Shown piece by piece: positions 22,850 to 31,167 of a stretch of DNA of 64,000 bases. The stretch is from assembly GCA_963770535.1 (NCBI GenBank), contig CAVYPZ010000003.1, positions 1,488,001 through 1,552,000 of the forward strand, read 5' to 3'. The notes below the pieces were generated by a model, which worked only from the letters and a program-made list of their open reading frames with translations, made no database searches and had not been told where the DNA came from. This stretch comes from RYN-230 sp963770535. Its GTDB lineage: Bacteria; Actinomycetota; Actinomycetes; Streptosporangiales; Streptosporangiaceae. The position numbers were made by a program, and so were the translations under genes. Positions within the stretch are counted from its first letter, which is position 1. The number at the start of each line of letters is the position of its first letter.

Positions 22850-23482
22850 ATGGTGAACATTCAGGATCCGGGCAGCGCCGGGCGCGGCCGGCGTGCCGCC
22901 CGCGCCGGGCGCGGCCGGCTTGCCGCCGAGGCGCTCACCGCCGGCCTGGCCTTCGCAGCCCTGCTGGGCTGGGCCAGTACCGCGCTGGTGGGCAGCTTCC
23001 GGGGCCAGGACCTGCCCGGCCGCTACTGGCAGCCCATCCCCGTGCGCACCGACACATCAGGGTTTATCGGGTTCGTGGTCGCGGCGATCTGCCTGGCCGC
23101 CAGTGAGTACCTGCGGCTGCGGCGGCGCCGCGAGCCGGTGGCCCGTGTGGCGCCCGATCCTGCGGTGACTCTGGTGCTGGCGGTGGCGGAGACCGTGGCC
23201 GTCCTGGCCACGGGCCTGTTCGTCTACCTGTCGTTCAACGCGGTCACGCACCCCGGGTCGCTGGTCCTGCACATCACGCACCTGCTGCCCTGGCCCGCCG
23301 AAGGGACGGTGCGCGTCGAGGCGCTGCTGCTGTGTGCCTGTTCCACCGCCCTGTGGCGGTATCTGCGGGCGCGTTACAGCTGGTCACCAGCCCCGGGCCG
23401 GACCGTGGCGGGCCACCCGCCGATGGCACCCGGAACCAGGTCCTTGCCCCCGCCGCGTACAATCGGGGACCGTGAGCACTGA
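22850..23482 (+). CDS. Hypothetical membrane protein, four predicted TM segments
   Basis: A 210-residue protein with a basic N-terminus (RGRRAARAGRGRL) and hydrophobic stretches LTAGLAFAALLGWASTALVG, GFIGFVVAAICLAASEYL, VTLVLAVAETVAVLATGLFVYL and VRVEALLLCACSTALWRYL. The C-terminus is a polar Pro-rich tail. I do not recognise a family. It starts 14 bases after yqgE and overlaps DUF3039 by 11 bases, so it is likely co-transcribed. Inner-membrane location is inferred from the hydrophobic segments. Confidence 0.7.
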   Translation: MVNIQDPGSAGRGRRAARAGRGRLAAEALTAGLAFAALLGWASTALVGSFRGQDLPGRYWQPIPVRTDTSGFIGFVVAAICLAASEYLRLRRRREPVARVAPDPAVTLVLAVAETVAVLATGLFVYLSFNAVTHPGSLVLHITHLLPWPAEGTVRVEALLLCACSTALWRYLRARYSWSPAPGRTVAGHPPMAPGTRSLPPPRTIGDREH

Positions 23483-23729
23483 GGTCCTGCCGGATTCCGG
23501 CACTCGTGAGGACACTGGCACCACGCCGGATATCCGGCCCGGCGATGGCGACCATGAGCGGTTCGCGCACTACGTCGAGCGGGACAAGATCGTCGACAGT
23601 GCGGTGAGCGGCACGCCCGTGATCGCCCTGTGCGGCAAAGTCTGGGTGCCGAGCCGGGATCCCAAGCGGTTCCCGGTGTGCCCGGACTGCAAGCGCATCT
23701 ATGAATCGCTGCCGCAGGGCGACGACTAG
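23472..23729 (+). CDS. DUF3039 family protein
   Basis: An 85-residue small protein of the actinobacterial DUF3039 family. The core HYVERDKIVDSAVSGTPVIALCGKVWVPSRDP followed by FPVCPDCKRIYE is intact, with three cysteines (C, then CxxC) that suggest a small zinc site. GTG 23472 overlaps the preceding membrane gene by 11 bases. Function unknown; conservation in Actinobacteria suggests a housekeeping role. Confidence 0.88.
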   Translation: MSTEVLPDSGTREDTGTTPDIRPGDGDHERFAHYVERDKIVDSAVSGTPVIALCGKVWVPSRDPKRFPVCPDCKRIYESLPQGDD

Positions 23730-23784
23730 TATCCGGGCAGGCTGCTCCCGGGCAGGCCCCTGCGCGCGGCGCCGGCAAGCGTGA

Positions 23785-24369
23785 CTATCGCTGTACCGGC
23801 GTGCCGGCCGCCTCTGCCCCGGCGGCCCGCATGGCCTCGATCGACTCGGCGGTGGTAGTCGGGTCCACGCCGGCGGTCAGGCTGAGCAGGACGCGGGTGC
23901 GGAAGCCCGCCTGTGCCGCGGAGATCGCCGTGGCCCTGACGCAGTAGTCGGTGGCGATCCCGGCCACGTCCAGCCCGTCCACGCTGCGCTCCCGCAGCCA
24001 TGCAGCGAGCGGTGTGCCCGCCTCGTCGCTGCCGTCGAACGCGCTGTAGGCCGCTTCATGCGCGCCCTTGCTGAATACCGCCTCGATCAGGCCGGTGCGG
24101 AGGTCCGGATGGAAATCCGCGCCTGGCGTGCCCACCACGCAGTGCCGGGGCCATGAGTTCACGTAGTCGGGATGGGCCGAGAAGTGGCTGCCGGGATCGA
24201 CGTGGAAGTCCCGTGACGCGACCACGTGGTCGTAGCCGCCGGACTCCAGCAGACGGCTGATGGCCCTGGCCACCTCGCCGCCGCCCGCCACCGCGAGCGA
24301 ACCGCCTTCACAGAAGTCGTTCTGCACATCCACGATCACCAGCGCGCGCACAGGCCGAGCGTACGGCAT
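23785..24369 (-). CDS. pncA: Nicotinamidase / pyrazinamidase-like isochorismatase-fold amidase
   Basis: A 194-residue cysteine amidase that hydrolyses nicotinamide to nicotinate in NAD salvage. The triad is visible: Asp in VIVDVQNDFCEGG, Lys in FSKGAHEAAYSAF and Cys in GIATDYCVRAT. Metal ligands lie in SRDFHVDPGSHFSAHPDY. ATG 24369 is used; GTG 24351 (RALVIVDVQ) gives the more typical N-terminus. The product feeds the nicotinate phosphoribosyltransferase encoded 2.2 kb downstream on the same strand, making a local NAD salvage pair. GC repeats sit directly upstream. Confidence 0.88.
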   Translation of the reverse strand: MPYARPVRALVIVDVQNDFCEGGSLAVAGGGEVARAISRLLESGGYDHVVASRDFHVDPGSHFSAHPDYVNSWPRHCVVGTPGADFHPDLRTGLIEAVFSKGAHEAAYSAFDGSDEAGTPLAAWLRERSVDGLDVAGIATDYCVRATAISAAQAGFRTRVLLSLTAGVDPTTTAESIEAMRAAGAEAAGTPVQR

Positions 24370-24399
24370 CCGGGGCCAGGCATCCGGAACCAGGCATCC

Positions 24400-24463
24400 A
24401 GGGCCGGGCAGGCCAGGCCGGGCCAGGCCAGGCCGGGCCGGGCCGGGCCGGGCAGGCTGGGCC
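24400..24463. repeat. GGCCGGGC/GGCCAGGC low-complexity repeat
   Basis: Imperfect 5- and 10-base units of GGCCGGGCCA type between the YbaK gene end and the nicotinamidase start. No gene or regulator site recognised. Confidence 0.6.
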
Positions 24464-24485
24464 GGGAAGGCCTGGCATGCCCGGG

Positions 24486-24962
24486 TTAGCCCGGCTGCGC
24501 CCCGATGTCGGCGGGGCTGCCCCCGGTGATCCGGATCAGCTCGGCAAAGGACGTCGGGAACACGGTGTGCGCGTGCCCGGCTGCGGCCCACACCACGTCG
24601 TAGGTATCCAGCCACACGTTGACCAGGGTCCGCAGCGGCTCCGGATGCCCGACCGGCGCCACGCCACCGATCACCTGGCCGGTGGCCGCCCGGACGAAGT
24701 CCGGGTCGGCGCGGCGCACGGAGGCCGCCCCGGCCAGCGCAGCGGCCCGGCTGGTATCCACCCGGTGCGACCCGCTGGTCAGGATGAGCAGGGGAGCGTC
24801 ATCGGCCCGGAAGATGAGGCTGTTGGCGATGGCCCCGACGTCGCAGCCGAGCTGGGCGGCCGCGCTGGCCGCGGTCGGCGCGGGCTCGGGCAGTTCGCGC
24901 ACCTGCCCGGGGACGCCCAGCGACCGCAACGTCTCGGCCACCCTCGCTGCGCTGGGATGCAT
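24486..24962 (-). CDS. YbaK/ProX-type aminoacyl-tRNA deacylase
   Basis: A 158-residue free-standing editing domain of the YbaK/EbsC/ProX family, which removes wrong amino acids from tRNA (for example Cys or Ala from tRNA-Pro). Diagnostic parts are AAQLGCDVGAIANSLIFRADDAPLLILTSG, DTSRAAALAG and TGQVIGGVAPVGHPEP. The conserved Lys of the first block (usually VK) is Asn here (IANSL), as in some paralogues. It sits between nicotinamidase and a small conserved gene. A second YbaK-domain gene lies at 41897. Its specificity cannot be read. Confidence 0.85.
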   Translation of the reverse strand: MHPSAARVAETLRSLGVPGQVRELPEPAPTAASAAAQLGCDVGAIANSLIFRADDAPLLILTSGSHRVDTSRAAALAGAASVRRADPDFVRAATGQVIGGVAPVGHPEPLRTLVNVWLDTYDVVWAAAGHAHTVFPTSFAELIRITGGSPADIGAQPG

Positions 24963-25020
24963 GCCCGCAGGCTAGCTGGCGGCCCGGCCCGGAGGCTAGC
25001 CGGGCCGCCCGCACCCTGGC

Positions 25021-25092
25021 GGGCGGGCCTGCCGCGGGCTAGCGGGGCGGGCCTGCCGCGGGCTAGCGGGGCGGGCCTGCCGGAGGCTAGCG
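25021..25092. repeat. Three 24-bp tandem repeats
   Basis: GGGCGGGCCTGCCGCGGGCT plus AGCG repeats at 25021, 25045 and 25069, the last with a small substitution. The third unit supplies the TAG stop (25087-25089, minus strand) of the small gene at 25087-25353. An earlier partial unit lies at 24992-25002. Confidence 0.75.
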
Positions 25093-25353
25093 GTGGGCCC
25101 GCTGCCCGGCGGCCCGCTGGCGGGCTGACGGCTCGTGAGCCAGCGGCCCGGAGGTGCGGAACAGGAATTCGGCGTAGTCGTCGGGCGCCTGCGCGGAGTC
25201 GGGCACGTAACGGTCCGGGGTGAATCTGAGCTCCATCATCGTGCGGCTCGCGTGATGGCATTCCGCCACCACCCGGGTGATCGTGAGCGACACGGATCGG
25301 AGCAGCTGCCACAAGCTGCGGTGTTCGGCTGAAGGAGAGTTTGTGTTGCCCAT
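25087..25353 (-). CDS. Small conserved hypothetical protein
   Basis: An 88-residue protein with a helical N-terminus (SLWQLLRSVSLTITRVVAECHHASRTMMELR) and a conserved-looking block FTPDRYVPDSAQAPDDYAEFLFRTSGPLAHEPSA. Sequences of this kind recur in Actinobacteria without assigned function. The region of low complexity at the C-terminus (RQRAAGQRAHR) enters the 24-base repeat array, which provides the stop. ATG 25353 is used. No signal peptide or membrane segment is seen. Confidence 0.6.
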   Translation of the reverse strand: MGNTNSPSAEHRSLWQLLRSVSLTITRVVAECHHASRTMMELRFTPDRYVPDSAQAPDDYAEFLFRTSGPLAHEPSARQRAAGQRAHR

Positions 25354-25445
25354 GACCTAAGTTTCGGACATCTTCGGGCCCGCGAACAGTGGCAGTGATG
25401 ACATCTAAGGGTGAGATCCTGCCAATCGTGAGGCATGATGGAGGC

Positions 25446-26539
25446 ATGCTGAAGAACGTGGCCGTGGTGATCATGAACGACTTCACCCCGTTCGAGCTCG
25501 GGGTGCTCTGCGAGGTGTTCGGCGTCGACCGGACCGATGACGGGCTGCCCGCCTACGACTTCGCGGTGGTGTCGGGGGAGACAACGTCGGGGAAGACAAC
25601 GGGCGGGAGCCGGCCCCGCTGGCCTCGGCGGCCGGCTTCACGGTGTCAGCGGCCCACGGCCTGGACCGGCTGGCAGAGGCGGACCTGGTGGCGGTGGCGG
25701 CCGTGTCCGACCCCGCGCTCCCCGCCTGCACGTCCATCCAGTTCCCGGTGCCGCTTCTCGAGGCGCTCCGCGCGAGTGTGGACCGCGGTGCCCGGGTGCT
25801 CAGCGTCTGCAGCGGCGCGTTCGTGCTCGGTGCGGCCGGGTTGCTGGACGGGCGGCGGTGCACCACGCACTGGCGGTACGCCCCGGCGCTCGCGCGGCAG
25901 CATCCGTCGGCCATCGTCGACCCCGAGGTGCTGTACGTCGACGAGGACCCGGTGATCACCAGCGCTGGCACCGCGGCAGGCATCGACGCGTGCCTGCACC
26001 TGGTACGCAAGGAGCAGGGCAGCCGGGTCGCGAACGGCATTGCCCGCCGGATGGTCATCCCACCGCACCGGGAAGGTGGCCAGGCCCAGTATGTGGACCG
26101 GCCGGTCGCCATGCCCGCCTGCGACACGCTAGGTGAGGTCATCAGCTGGATGCAGCGCCACCTCGCGGAGCCGGTCACGATCCATCAGCTCGCGGCGCGG
26201 GCCCGGATGTCCGAGCGCACCTTCGCCCGGCGGTTCGTGCAGGAGACCGGCATCACGCCGCTGCGGTGGCTGACCGGCCAGCGGATCCTGCTGGCCCAGG
26301 AGTTGCTGGAGGAGACCACCGAAACCGTTGACGTGATCGCGGACCGGGCCGGGTTCGGTAACGCCGTCGCACTCCGCCATCACTTCCGCGCCTGGCGCGG
26401 GACCACGCCGCAGGCCTATCGCCGTGCGTTCTGCCCGGACACGATCCCGGACACCATCCCGGACACCATCCCGGAAATCCGGGAAATCCCGGACACCCCG
26501 CGGGCCCTGGACGCCGGGAACCGCGCGGTCCCTGCCTGA
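25446..26539 (+). CDS. GlxA-like AraC-family regulator (DJ-1/PfpI + HTH), frameshifted
   Basis: A two-part regulator of about 364 residues. The DJ-1/PfpI-like N-terminus begins MLKNVAVVIMNDFTPFELGVLCEVFG and continues, in another frame, as LDRLAEADLVAVAAVSD and SVCSGAFVLGAAGLLDGR, the nucleophile-elbow region. The C-terminal AraC domain is ISWMQRHLAEPVTIHQLAARARMSERTFARRF with a second HTH VDVIADRAGFGNAVALRHHFRAW. The frame changes within about 25573-25625. One additional G in the GGGGG at 25574-25578 restores a single frame. The C-terminus ends in a PDTI repeat. It lies beside pncB, so a role in NAD metabolism is possible but unproven. Confidence 0.8.
26435..26470 (+). repeat. Three 12-bp repeats encoding PDTI
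   Basis: CCGGACACSATC occurs three times in tandem and encodes PDTIPDTIPDTI in the C-terminal tail of the GlxA-like regulator; degenerate units continue to about 26505. Confidence 0.75.
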
Positions 26540-26551
26540 CCAGGCGGCCGC

Positions 26552-27886
26552 CTACTCGTCGTCCGGCGCGAACACGGTCGGGATGGCCGGGTAACCCCGG
26601 GACAGCGAAAGCGCGTGCACCGGCAGCTCGGCCAGGGCCGCGCGGTGCCTGTCGCGCGCCGCGGTCAGCGGCTCCCGGCCCACGATCTCGCCGCCCCGGA
26701 CGAGCTGGCGCAGCAGCGGGCGCTGCGGCACCCCGCCCGTCTCCCGGTCCCCCTGATCGGCCCTGGTGACCAGCTCGGCGACCGCCACGCCGTTCTCGTC
26801 GAACTGCCGGAACGCCCACTTGCGGCCGCCCCGGCCCGGCTTGCCGACCGACCGCTTGGCCACGGGCTGGAGCGTTCCCCCGCCGCCGGCTTCCCTGGCC
26901 CGGGCCACCAGCTTGTAGACCAGCGCCGCGGTGGGCGCCCCGGACCCGGTGACCAGGGAGGTCCCGACCCCGTACCCGTCCACCGGGGCGGCCGCCAGCG
27001 CGGCGATCGAGTACTCGTTGAGATCGCCGCTGAGCACGATCTGGGTGTCCCGTGCGCCCAGCTCATCCAGGAGGTCGCGGACCTGGCGGGCCACCATCGG
27101 CAGGTCGCCGCTGTCGATGCGGACCGCGCCCAGGCCGGGTCCGGCCAGCTCCACCGCGGTGCGGACCGCCCCGGCCACGTCGAACGTGTCCACCAGCAGG
27201 GTCGTGCCCTTGCCGAGCGCGGCCAGCTGGGCGGCGAACGCGTCCCGCTCGCTGTCGTGGATCAGGCTGAATGCATGCGCGCTGGTGCCGCTGGTGGGCA
27301 CGCCGTAGTCCCGTCCGGCCTGCAGGTTGGACGTGGACCCGAAGCCTGCGATGTACGCGGCCCGCGCGCTGGCCACGGCGGCCATCTCGTGGGTGCGGCG
27401 TGAGCCCATCTCGATGAGCGGCCGCCCGTCCGCCGCGTTCACCATCCGGGACGCGGCCGAGGCGATCGCCGAGTCATGGTTGAGGATGGCCAGCACGAGC
27501 GTCTCCAGCACGACCGCCTCGGCGAACGGCGCCTCCACGACCAGGATCGGCGAACCGGGGAAGTAGCAGTCACCTTCCCCGTAGCCCCAGATGTCCCCGC
27601 TGAAGCGGTAGGACTCCAGGTAGCCCAGGGCTTCGTCGTCCACCATCTGGTTCTCGCGCAGGAACGCGAGCTCACCAGGCCCGAAGCGGAAGTGCCGCAG
27701 CGCGTCGAGCAGCCGTCCCGTGCCGGCGACCACGCCGTACCGGCGGCCGTTCGGCAGGGCCCGGGCGAACACCTCGAAGACGGCGCGCCGCCCCGCTGCC
27801 CCGCTGCGCAGCGAGGCGGTCAGCATCGTCAGCTCGTAACGGTCGGTCAGCAGCGCCGTGCTGACCCCGCGGGAATCAGTGGTCAC
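26552..27886 (-). CDS. pncB: Nicotinate phosphoribosyltransferase
   Basis: A 444-residue enzyme making nicotinate mononucleotide from nicotinate and PRPP, the committed step of the Preiss-Handler salvage route. Seen blocks: LLTDRYELTMLTASLRSG at the N-terminus, FPGSPILVVEAPFAEAVVLETLVLAILNHDS, RRTHEMAAVASARAAYIAGFGSTSN, VRIDSGDL and VLSGDLNEY. These cover the PRPP and nicotinate sites, and the active-site His lies in the HE of THEMA. GTG 27886 is used because it starts just before the conserved ALLTDRYELTML. It converges on the GlxA-like regulator. The nicotinamidase at 23785 would supply its substrate. Confidence 0.93.
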   Translation of the reverse strand: MTTDSRGVSTALLTDRYELTMLTASLRSGAAGRRAVFEVFARALPNGRRYGVVAGTGRLLDALRHFRFGPGELAFLRENQMVDDEALGYLESYRFSGDIWGYGEGDCYFPGSPILVVEAPFAEAVVLETLVLAILNHDSAIASAASRMVNAADGRPLIEMGSRRTHEMAAVASARAAYIAGFGSTSNLQAGRDYGVPTSGTSAHAFSLIHDSERDAFAAQLAALGKGTTLLVDTFDVAGAVRTAVELAGPGLGAVRIDSGDLPMVARQVRDLLDELGARDTQIVLSGDLNEYSIAALAAAPVDGYGVGTSLVTGSGAPTAALVYKLVARAREAGGGGTLQPVAKRSVGKPGRGGRKWAFRQFDENGVAVAELVTRADQGDRETGGVPQRPLLRQLVRGGEIVGREPLTAARDRHRAALAELPVHALSLSRGYPAIPTVFAPDDE

Positions 27887-27947
27887 GAGCCACAGACTAC
27901 GGAGGCCGTCCCCGGCGGCCGCAGCCGCCGGGGGACAAGGCACGGAT

Positions 27948-29204
27948 CTACAGGTGCGAGGCGCTGCTCGGCGCCGTCACGGTTGCTGCCGTCAGGCCGC
28001 CGTCGTCCTGCGTGACCCACAGCGCGTTGTTGACCGCGGACACGCAGACCTGCCGGTTCAGGCAGGACACTGACCCCTCCTGGTCGGTGGTGTCAGAGCT
28101 CACCGTGGACCACGACGTACCGCCATCCAGGGTGCCGGCCAGCGCCACGGAGGTGCCCGCACCGGCTACCCAGCAGCGGTTGACGGTGGCGCACGAGACC
28201 GAGCTGAACCAGCCCGTGCTGTCGAACTTCTGCCGGTGGCCCCAGGTAGCCCCGCCGTCCGGGGAAACGAGTGTGACCGGCCCGGCCGCGGCCGCCGCGT
28301 CGGCCGCCGCGACGCACCGGACGCTGCCCGCCGCGGTGGTCAGGCAGGAGACGCCGAACAACTGCTGGGACTTCAGCAGGGTGGGATCGGCGGACAGGGT
28401 CCAGCTGGAACCGCCATCGGCCGTGGTGATCACGACGGCCTGCCCGTCTGAGTAGTTCAGGCCGCCGACGGCGACGCAGGACGAGGCCGAGACGCAGGAG
28501 ATCCCGTTCAGCTGGTAAGTCCCGTTCGGGTCGTAGGGAGTGATCGCCGGCAGGTTGCTCAGCTGGGTCCAGGTCGTGCCCCCGTCGGTGGTCTCCACGA
28601 GTGCGGGGGCTACCCCGTGCGCCTCGTCCTGGCCCGCCAGCCAGCAGGTGCTGGCCGAGACACAGTCGATCGTGTTGGGCCACCAGGTCGCCGTGGCCCA
28701 GCCGGCGGGAGTCATAGTGGCCCAGGCCTGGCCGCCGTCGGTGGTCTCGGCGACGGCTGGCTCGCCGCGTGAGTCGGTTCCGGATGCCCAGCAGACGGTG
28801 CTGGACACGCAGGACAGCCCGGTCAGGGTGAGATCCGGGGGCAACGTGGCATAGCCCTTCCAGGACTTCCCGGCGTTCGTGCTCACCGCCGCGGCCTGGC
28901 CGGCACGAGAGTCGGAAAGGATGACGGCCGAGTCCAGCGGGAGAGCGAGGCAGAACTTCGTCCCCGGCACGCAGGACACGGGTACGGGGGTGTCGCTCAC
29001 GTAGTAGCCGGCCGGGAGCGTGGCCTGAGTCCAGTCATCATTGGACAGGGTGGCTGCCTGGGCGGACTGAGCCCGGATCGCGGGACCCGCCGGGTTTGCC
29101 ACCGCGGCCTGGGCCGCGGCCGCGGGGACTAAACAGGCGGTCACGGTGGCCGTCAGGGCGCCCAGCAGCCGGGCCTGGATCATGGAGAAACAACGCGGTG
29201 TCAC
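27948..29204 (-). CDS. Secreted BNR/Asp-box beta-propeller protein
   Basis: A 418-residue exported protein. The N-terminus after GTG 29204 has a signal peptide (MIQARLLGALTATVTACLVPAAAAQAAVA). The mature part is a string of repeats pairing an Asp-box (TDGGQAWA, TDGGTTWT, ADGGSSWT, PDGGATWG, LDGGTSWS) with a disulphide-like motif (SCVSSTVCWASG, DCVSASTCWLAG, SCVSASSCVAVG), giving a five- to seven-bladed propeller. The family is common in actinobacteria and uncharacterised. GAAGG lies upstream; ATG 29183 is an alternative. It is unlike the membrane-anchored propeller at 4190, which lacks the cysteine pairs. Confidence 0.8.
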   Translation of the reverse strand: MTPRCFSMIQARLLGALTATVTACLVPAAAAQAAVANPAGPAIRAQSAQAATLSNDDWTQATLPAGYYVSDTPVPVSCVPGTKFCLALPLDSAVILSDSRAGQAAAVSTNAGKSWKGYATLPPDLTLTGLSCVSSTVCWASGTDSRGEPAVAETTDGGQAWATMTPAGWATATWWPNTIDCVSASTCWLAGQDEAHGVAPALVETTDGGTTWTQLSNLPAITPYDPNGTYQLNGISCVSASSCVAVGGLNYSDGQAVVITTADGGSSWTLSADPTLLKSQQLFGVSCLTTAAGSVRCVAAADAAAAAGPVTLVSPDGGATWGHRQKFDSTGWFSSVSCATVNRCWVAGAGTSVALAGTLDGGTSWSTVSSDTTDQEGSVSCLNRQVCVSAVNNALWVTQDDGGLTAATVTAPSSASHL

Positions 29205-29317
29205 GATAGGTTCTGCCTTCTGTAGCTGTACGCCCGCCCCGCTCAGGCGGGCTGGCGGCCGGCTAGCCCGGCCGCCAGTGCCGGCCGTCATGGTAGGAGC
29301 CGCCGCCAATATTCAGG

Positions 29318-29345
29318 GTGATCAATCTGGTGAAGTCTTGATCAC
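29318..29345. promoter_or_regulatory. GTGATCAA inverted repeat upstream of clpS
   Basis: GTGATCAA (29318-29325) and TTGATCAC (29338-29345) are perfect 8-base arms with a 12-base centre in the divergent gap between the propeller gene and clpS. It could be an operator; no cognate regulator is evident. Confidence 0.45.
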
Positions 29346-29389
29346 GAATTCGGCGGGCCCTCACCCCCGCCTTTGGTCAGGCCTGCTGT

Positions 29390-29449
29390 ACTGGGAGGGA
29401 CAGGACGCGACGGGGAGGGGCAGCACGCGACTGGGAGGGGCAGCACGCG
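29390..29449. repeat. Three 20-bp tandem repeats upstream of clpS
   Basis: ACTGGGAGGGGCAGCACGCG and two close variants stand in perfect 20-base register at 29390, 29410 and 29430, about 65 bases before the clpS start. They may be part of the leader or promoter region. Confidence 0.7.
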
Positions 29450-29513
29450 GAATGGCCGGCGCAGCCCGCGGGCCTGGGAGACTAGAAGGCGGTACGTGAG
29501 GAGGTGAGCGCCG

Positions 29514-29804
29514 GTGAGCGTGGCACCAGCAGAGGTAGAGCGCCCGGAGACGGATCAGGAAGTCGTCCCTGACACGCCGTGGGTCACCATCGTCTGGAAC
29601 GACCCGGTCAACCTCATGTCCTATGTGACCTATGTGTTCCAGAAAGTCTTCGGCTACTCCAAGCGCAAAGCAGAGAAGCTCATGCTCGATGTGCACCACA
29701 AGGGCAGGGCCGTGGTCTCGTCCGGCACCCGGGAGTCCATGGAGCGCGATGTGGAAGTGCTGCACGGGTACGGGCTGTGGGCCACGGTGAGTCACGACAA
29801 GTGA
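29514..29804 (+). CDS. clpS: ClpS, ATP-dependent Clp protease adaptor
   Basis: A 96-residue adaptor delivering N-degron substrates to ClpC/ClpA-ClpP. The core WVTIVWNDPVNLMSYVTYVFQKVFGYSKRKAEKLMLDVHHKGRAVV is a canonical ClpS fold, with the substrate-pocket NDP and HHKG residues present. The C-terminal ERDVEVLHGYGLWATV completes it. GTG 29514 follows GAGGTGAG. It overlaps DUF2017 by four bases (GTGA), the usual actinobacterial arrangement, implying coupled translation. Confidence 0.95.
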   Translation: MSVAPAEVERPETDQEVVPDTPWVTIVWNDPVNLMSYVTYVFQKVFGYSKRKAEKLMLDVHHKGRAVVSSGTRESMERDVEVLHGYGLWATVSHDK

Positions 29805-30553
29805 GCTTCAGGCGGAAACGGGGCGAGGGTGACCCCGAGAAGACGGGTGAGGCCTTGAACGGCTTCCGCAGGGTGCGTGGTGGCGGGGCTACCGTCACGC
29901 TCGTGCCCTCCCAGGCCGGGATCATCCGCTCCCTGGTCACCCAGATCGCGGAGCTGGTCGGCAGCGAGCCGGGCACCGGTGCGACGGGCACCGGGGAGAC
30001 GGGCGCCGCGGAGCCGGGGCGGGACGAGCCGGCGCTCACCGACGATGCGTTCACCGGCCGCGCCCCCAGCCGCCCGGGCACCAGCGGTGGGGGCCCGGGC
30101 GCCAGCGCCGCCGGGACAGACCGGCCTGCCGACCCCCTGGACGACCTCGCCCGCCTGCTCGGCCAGGCCGGGACAGGCCCGGCCACCCCGCCGGACGACC
30201 CGGTCCTGGCCCGGCTGCTGCCCGACGCCTACCCCGATGACGCTGAGGCCGCGGGTGATTTCCGCCGGTTCACCGAGCAGGAACTCCGCAACGGCAAGGC
30301 GGCCGCGGCCCGCACCGTACTGGCCACGCTGCCCGAGGACGGCGGCCGCGTCCGCCTGTCCGAGGAGGAAGCCCAGGTCTGGCTGCGGGCCCTCAACGAT
30401 ATCCGGCTGGCCCTCGGGGTCCGCCTGTCGATCACCGACGACTTCGAGGCCCGGCTGCGAGACCTTGACCCGGCCGATCCCCGCTCCGCCTACATGTGGG
30501 TCTACGACTGGCTCACGTTCCTGCAGGAGACCCTCGTCCGCGCCCTCTGGTAG
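29801..30553 (+). CDS. DUF2017 family protein
   Basis: A 250-residue member of the DUF2017 family found beside clpS in Actinobacteria. Conserved parts are GGATVTLVPSQAGIIRSLVTQIAELVG at the N-terminus, PVLARLLPDAYPDDAEAAGDFRRFTEQELRNGKAAAA in the middle, and WLRALNDIRLALGVRL and YMWVYDWLTFLQETLVRALW at the end. Between residues about 45 and 125 is a Gly/Ala/Pro/Thr-rich low-complexity insert with several TG repeats, longer than I expect for the family. Function unknown; the fixed linkage with clpS suggests a role in adaptor or protease control. Confidence 0.9.
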   Translation: MSFRRKRGEGDPEKTGEALNGFRRVRGGGATVTLVPSQAGIIRSLVTQIAELVGSEPGTGATGTGETGAAEPGRDEPALTDDAFTGRAPSRPGTSGGGPGASAAGTDRPADPLDDLARLLGQAGTGPATPPDDPVLARLLPDAYPDDAEAAGDFRRFTEQELRNGKAAAARTVLATLPEDGGRVRLSEEEAQVWLRALNDIRLALGVRLSITDDFEARLRDLDPADPRSAYMWVYDWLTFLQETLVRALW

Positions 30554-30612
30554 GCCCGTACCGCCGCTTGCGCCACCCCGGCCGCGCCCCTGGCCCCGGT
30601 ACGCTCGGGTGC

Positions 30613-31068
30613 ATGCTGACGCTCCACTCCGCGCTGCGGGACAAGATCGTGGCGCACGCCCGTGCGGACCACCCGGACGAGGCCTGCGGGGTGATCGCCG
30701 GGCCGGCCGGCCAGGATCGCCCGGAGCGGTTCATCCCGATGCTGAACGCCCAGCGGTCGCCGACCTTCTACGAGTTCGACTCGATGGAGCTGCTGCGGGT
30801 CTGGCGCGAGATGGACGACCGGGACGAGGAGCCGGCCGTCATCTACCACTCGCACACCGCGACGGAGGCTTACCCGTCGCGCACCGATATCAGCTACGCG
30901 AACGAGCCTGGCGCCCACTATGTCCTGGTTTCTACCCGGGATCCGGACCAGGCGGAGTTCCGCTCGTTCCGGATCATGGACGGGACAGTGACCGAGGAGG
31001 AAGTCCGCATCACCGATGACCTGCCGGATGACCCGTCCCATACCCCGGCGGCCCCCGGCCTGGAATGA
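30613..31068 (+). CDS. mec: JAMM/MPN+ metallopeptidase (Mec-like, CysO processing)
   Basis: A 151-residue zinc isopeptidase. The JAMM motif is complete: Glu in DEACGVIAG, then HSH-x7-S-x2-D as HSHTATEAYPSRTD. In Mycobacterium the homologue Mec releases cysteine from the CysO-cysteine adduct. Here the gene is followed by a MoaD/ThiS-like carrier and cysM, the same module. ATG 30613 is used. The last 20 residues are acidic and Pro-rich. The carrier next door ends two residues beyond GG, which this peptidase might also trim (inference). Confidence 0.92.
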   Translation: MLTLHSALRDKIVAHARADHPDEACGVIAGPAGQDRPERFIPMLNAQRSPTFYEFDSMELLRVWREMDDRDEEPAVIYHSHTATEAYPSRTDISYANEPGAHYVLVSTRDPDQAEFRSFRIMDGTVTEEEVRITDDLPDDPSHTPAAPGLE

Positions 31069-31167
31069 TCGCGGGGGCATCCCCGTTGGCATCCGGTGAC
31101 GGCCGTCACCGCCCGCGCCAGCCAGGACGCCCGCAGAGACAGACCGCCTCACCCTGGAGTGTTGTTC

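Noticed and set aside
25021..25092. Tandem 24-bp repeats as a CRISPR array
   Set aside because: Units are contiguous with no spacers, and no cas gene is present.
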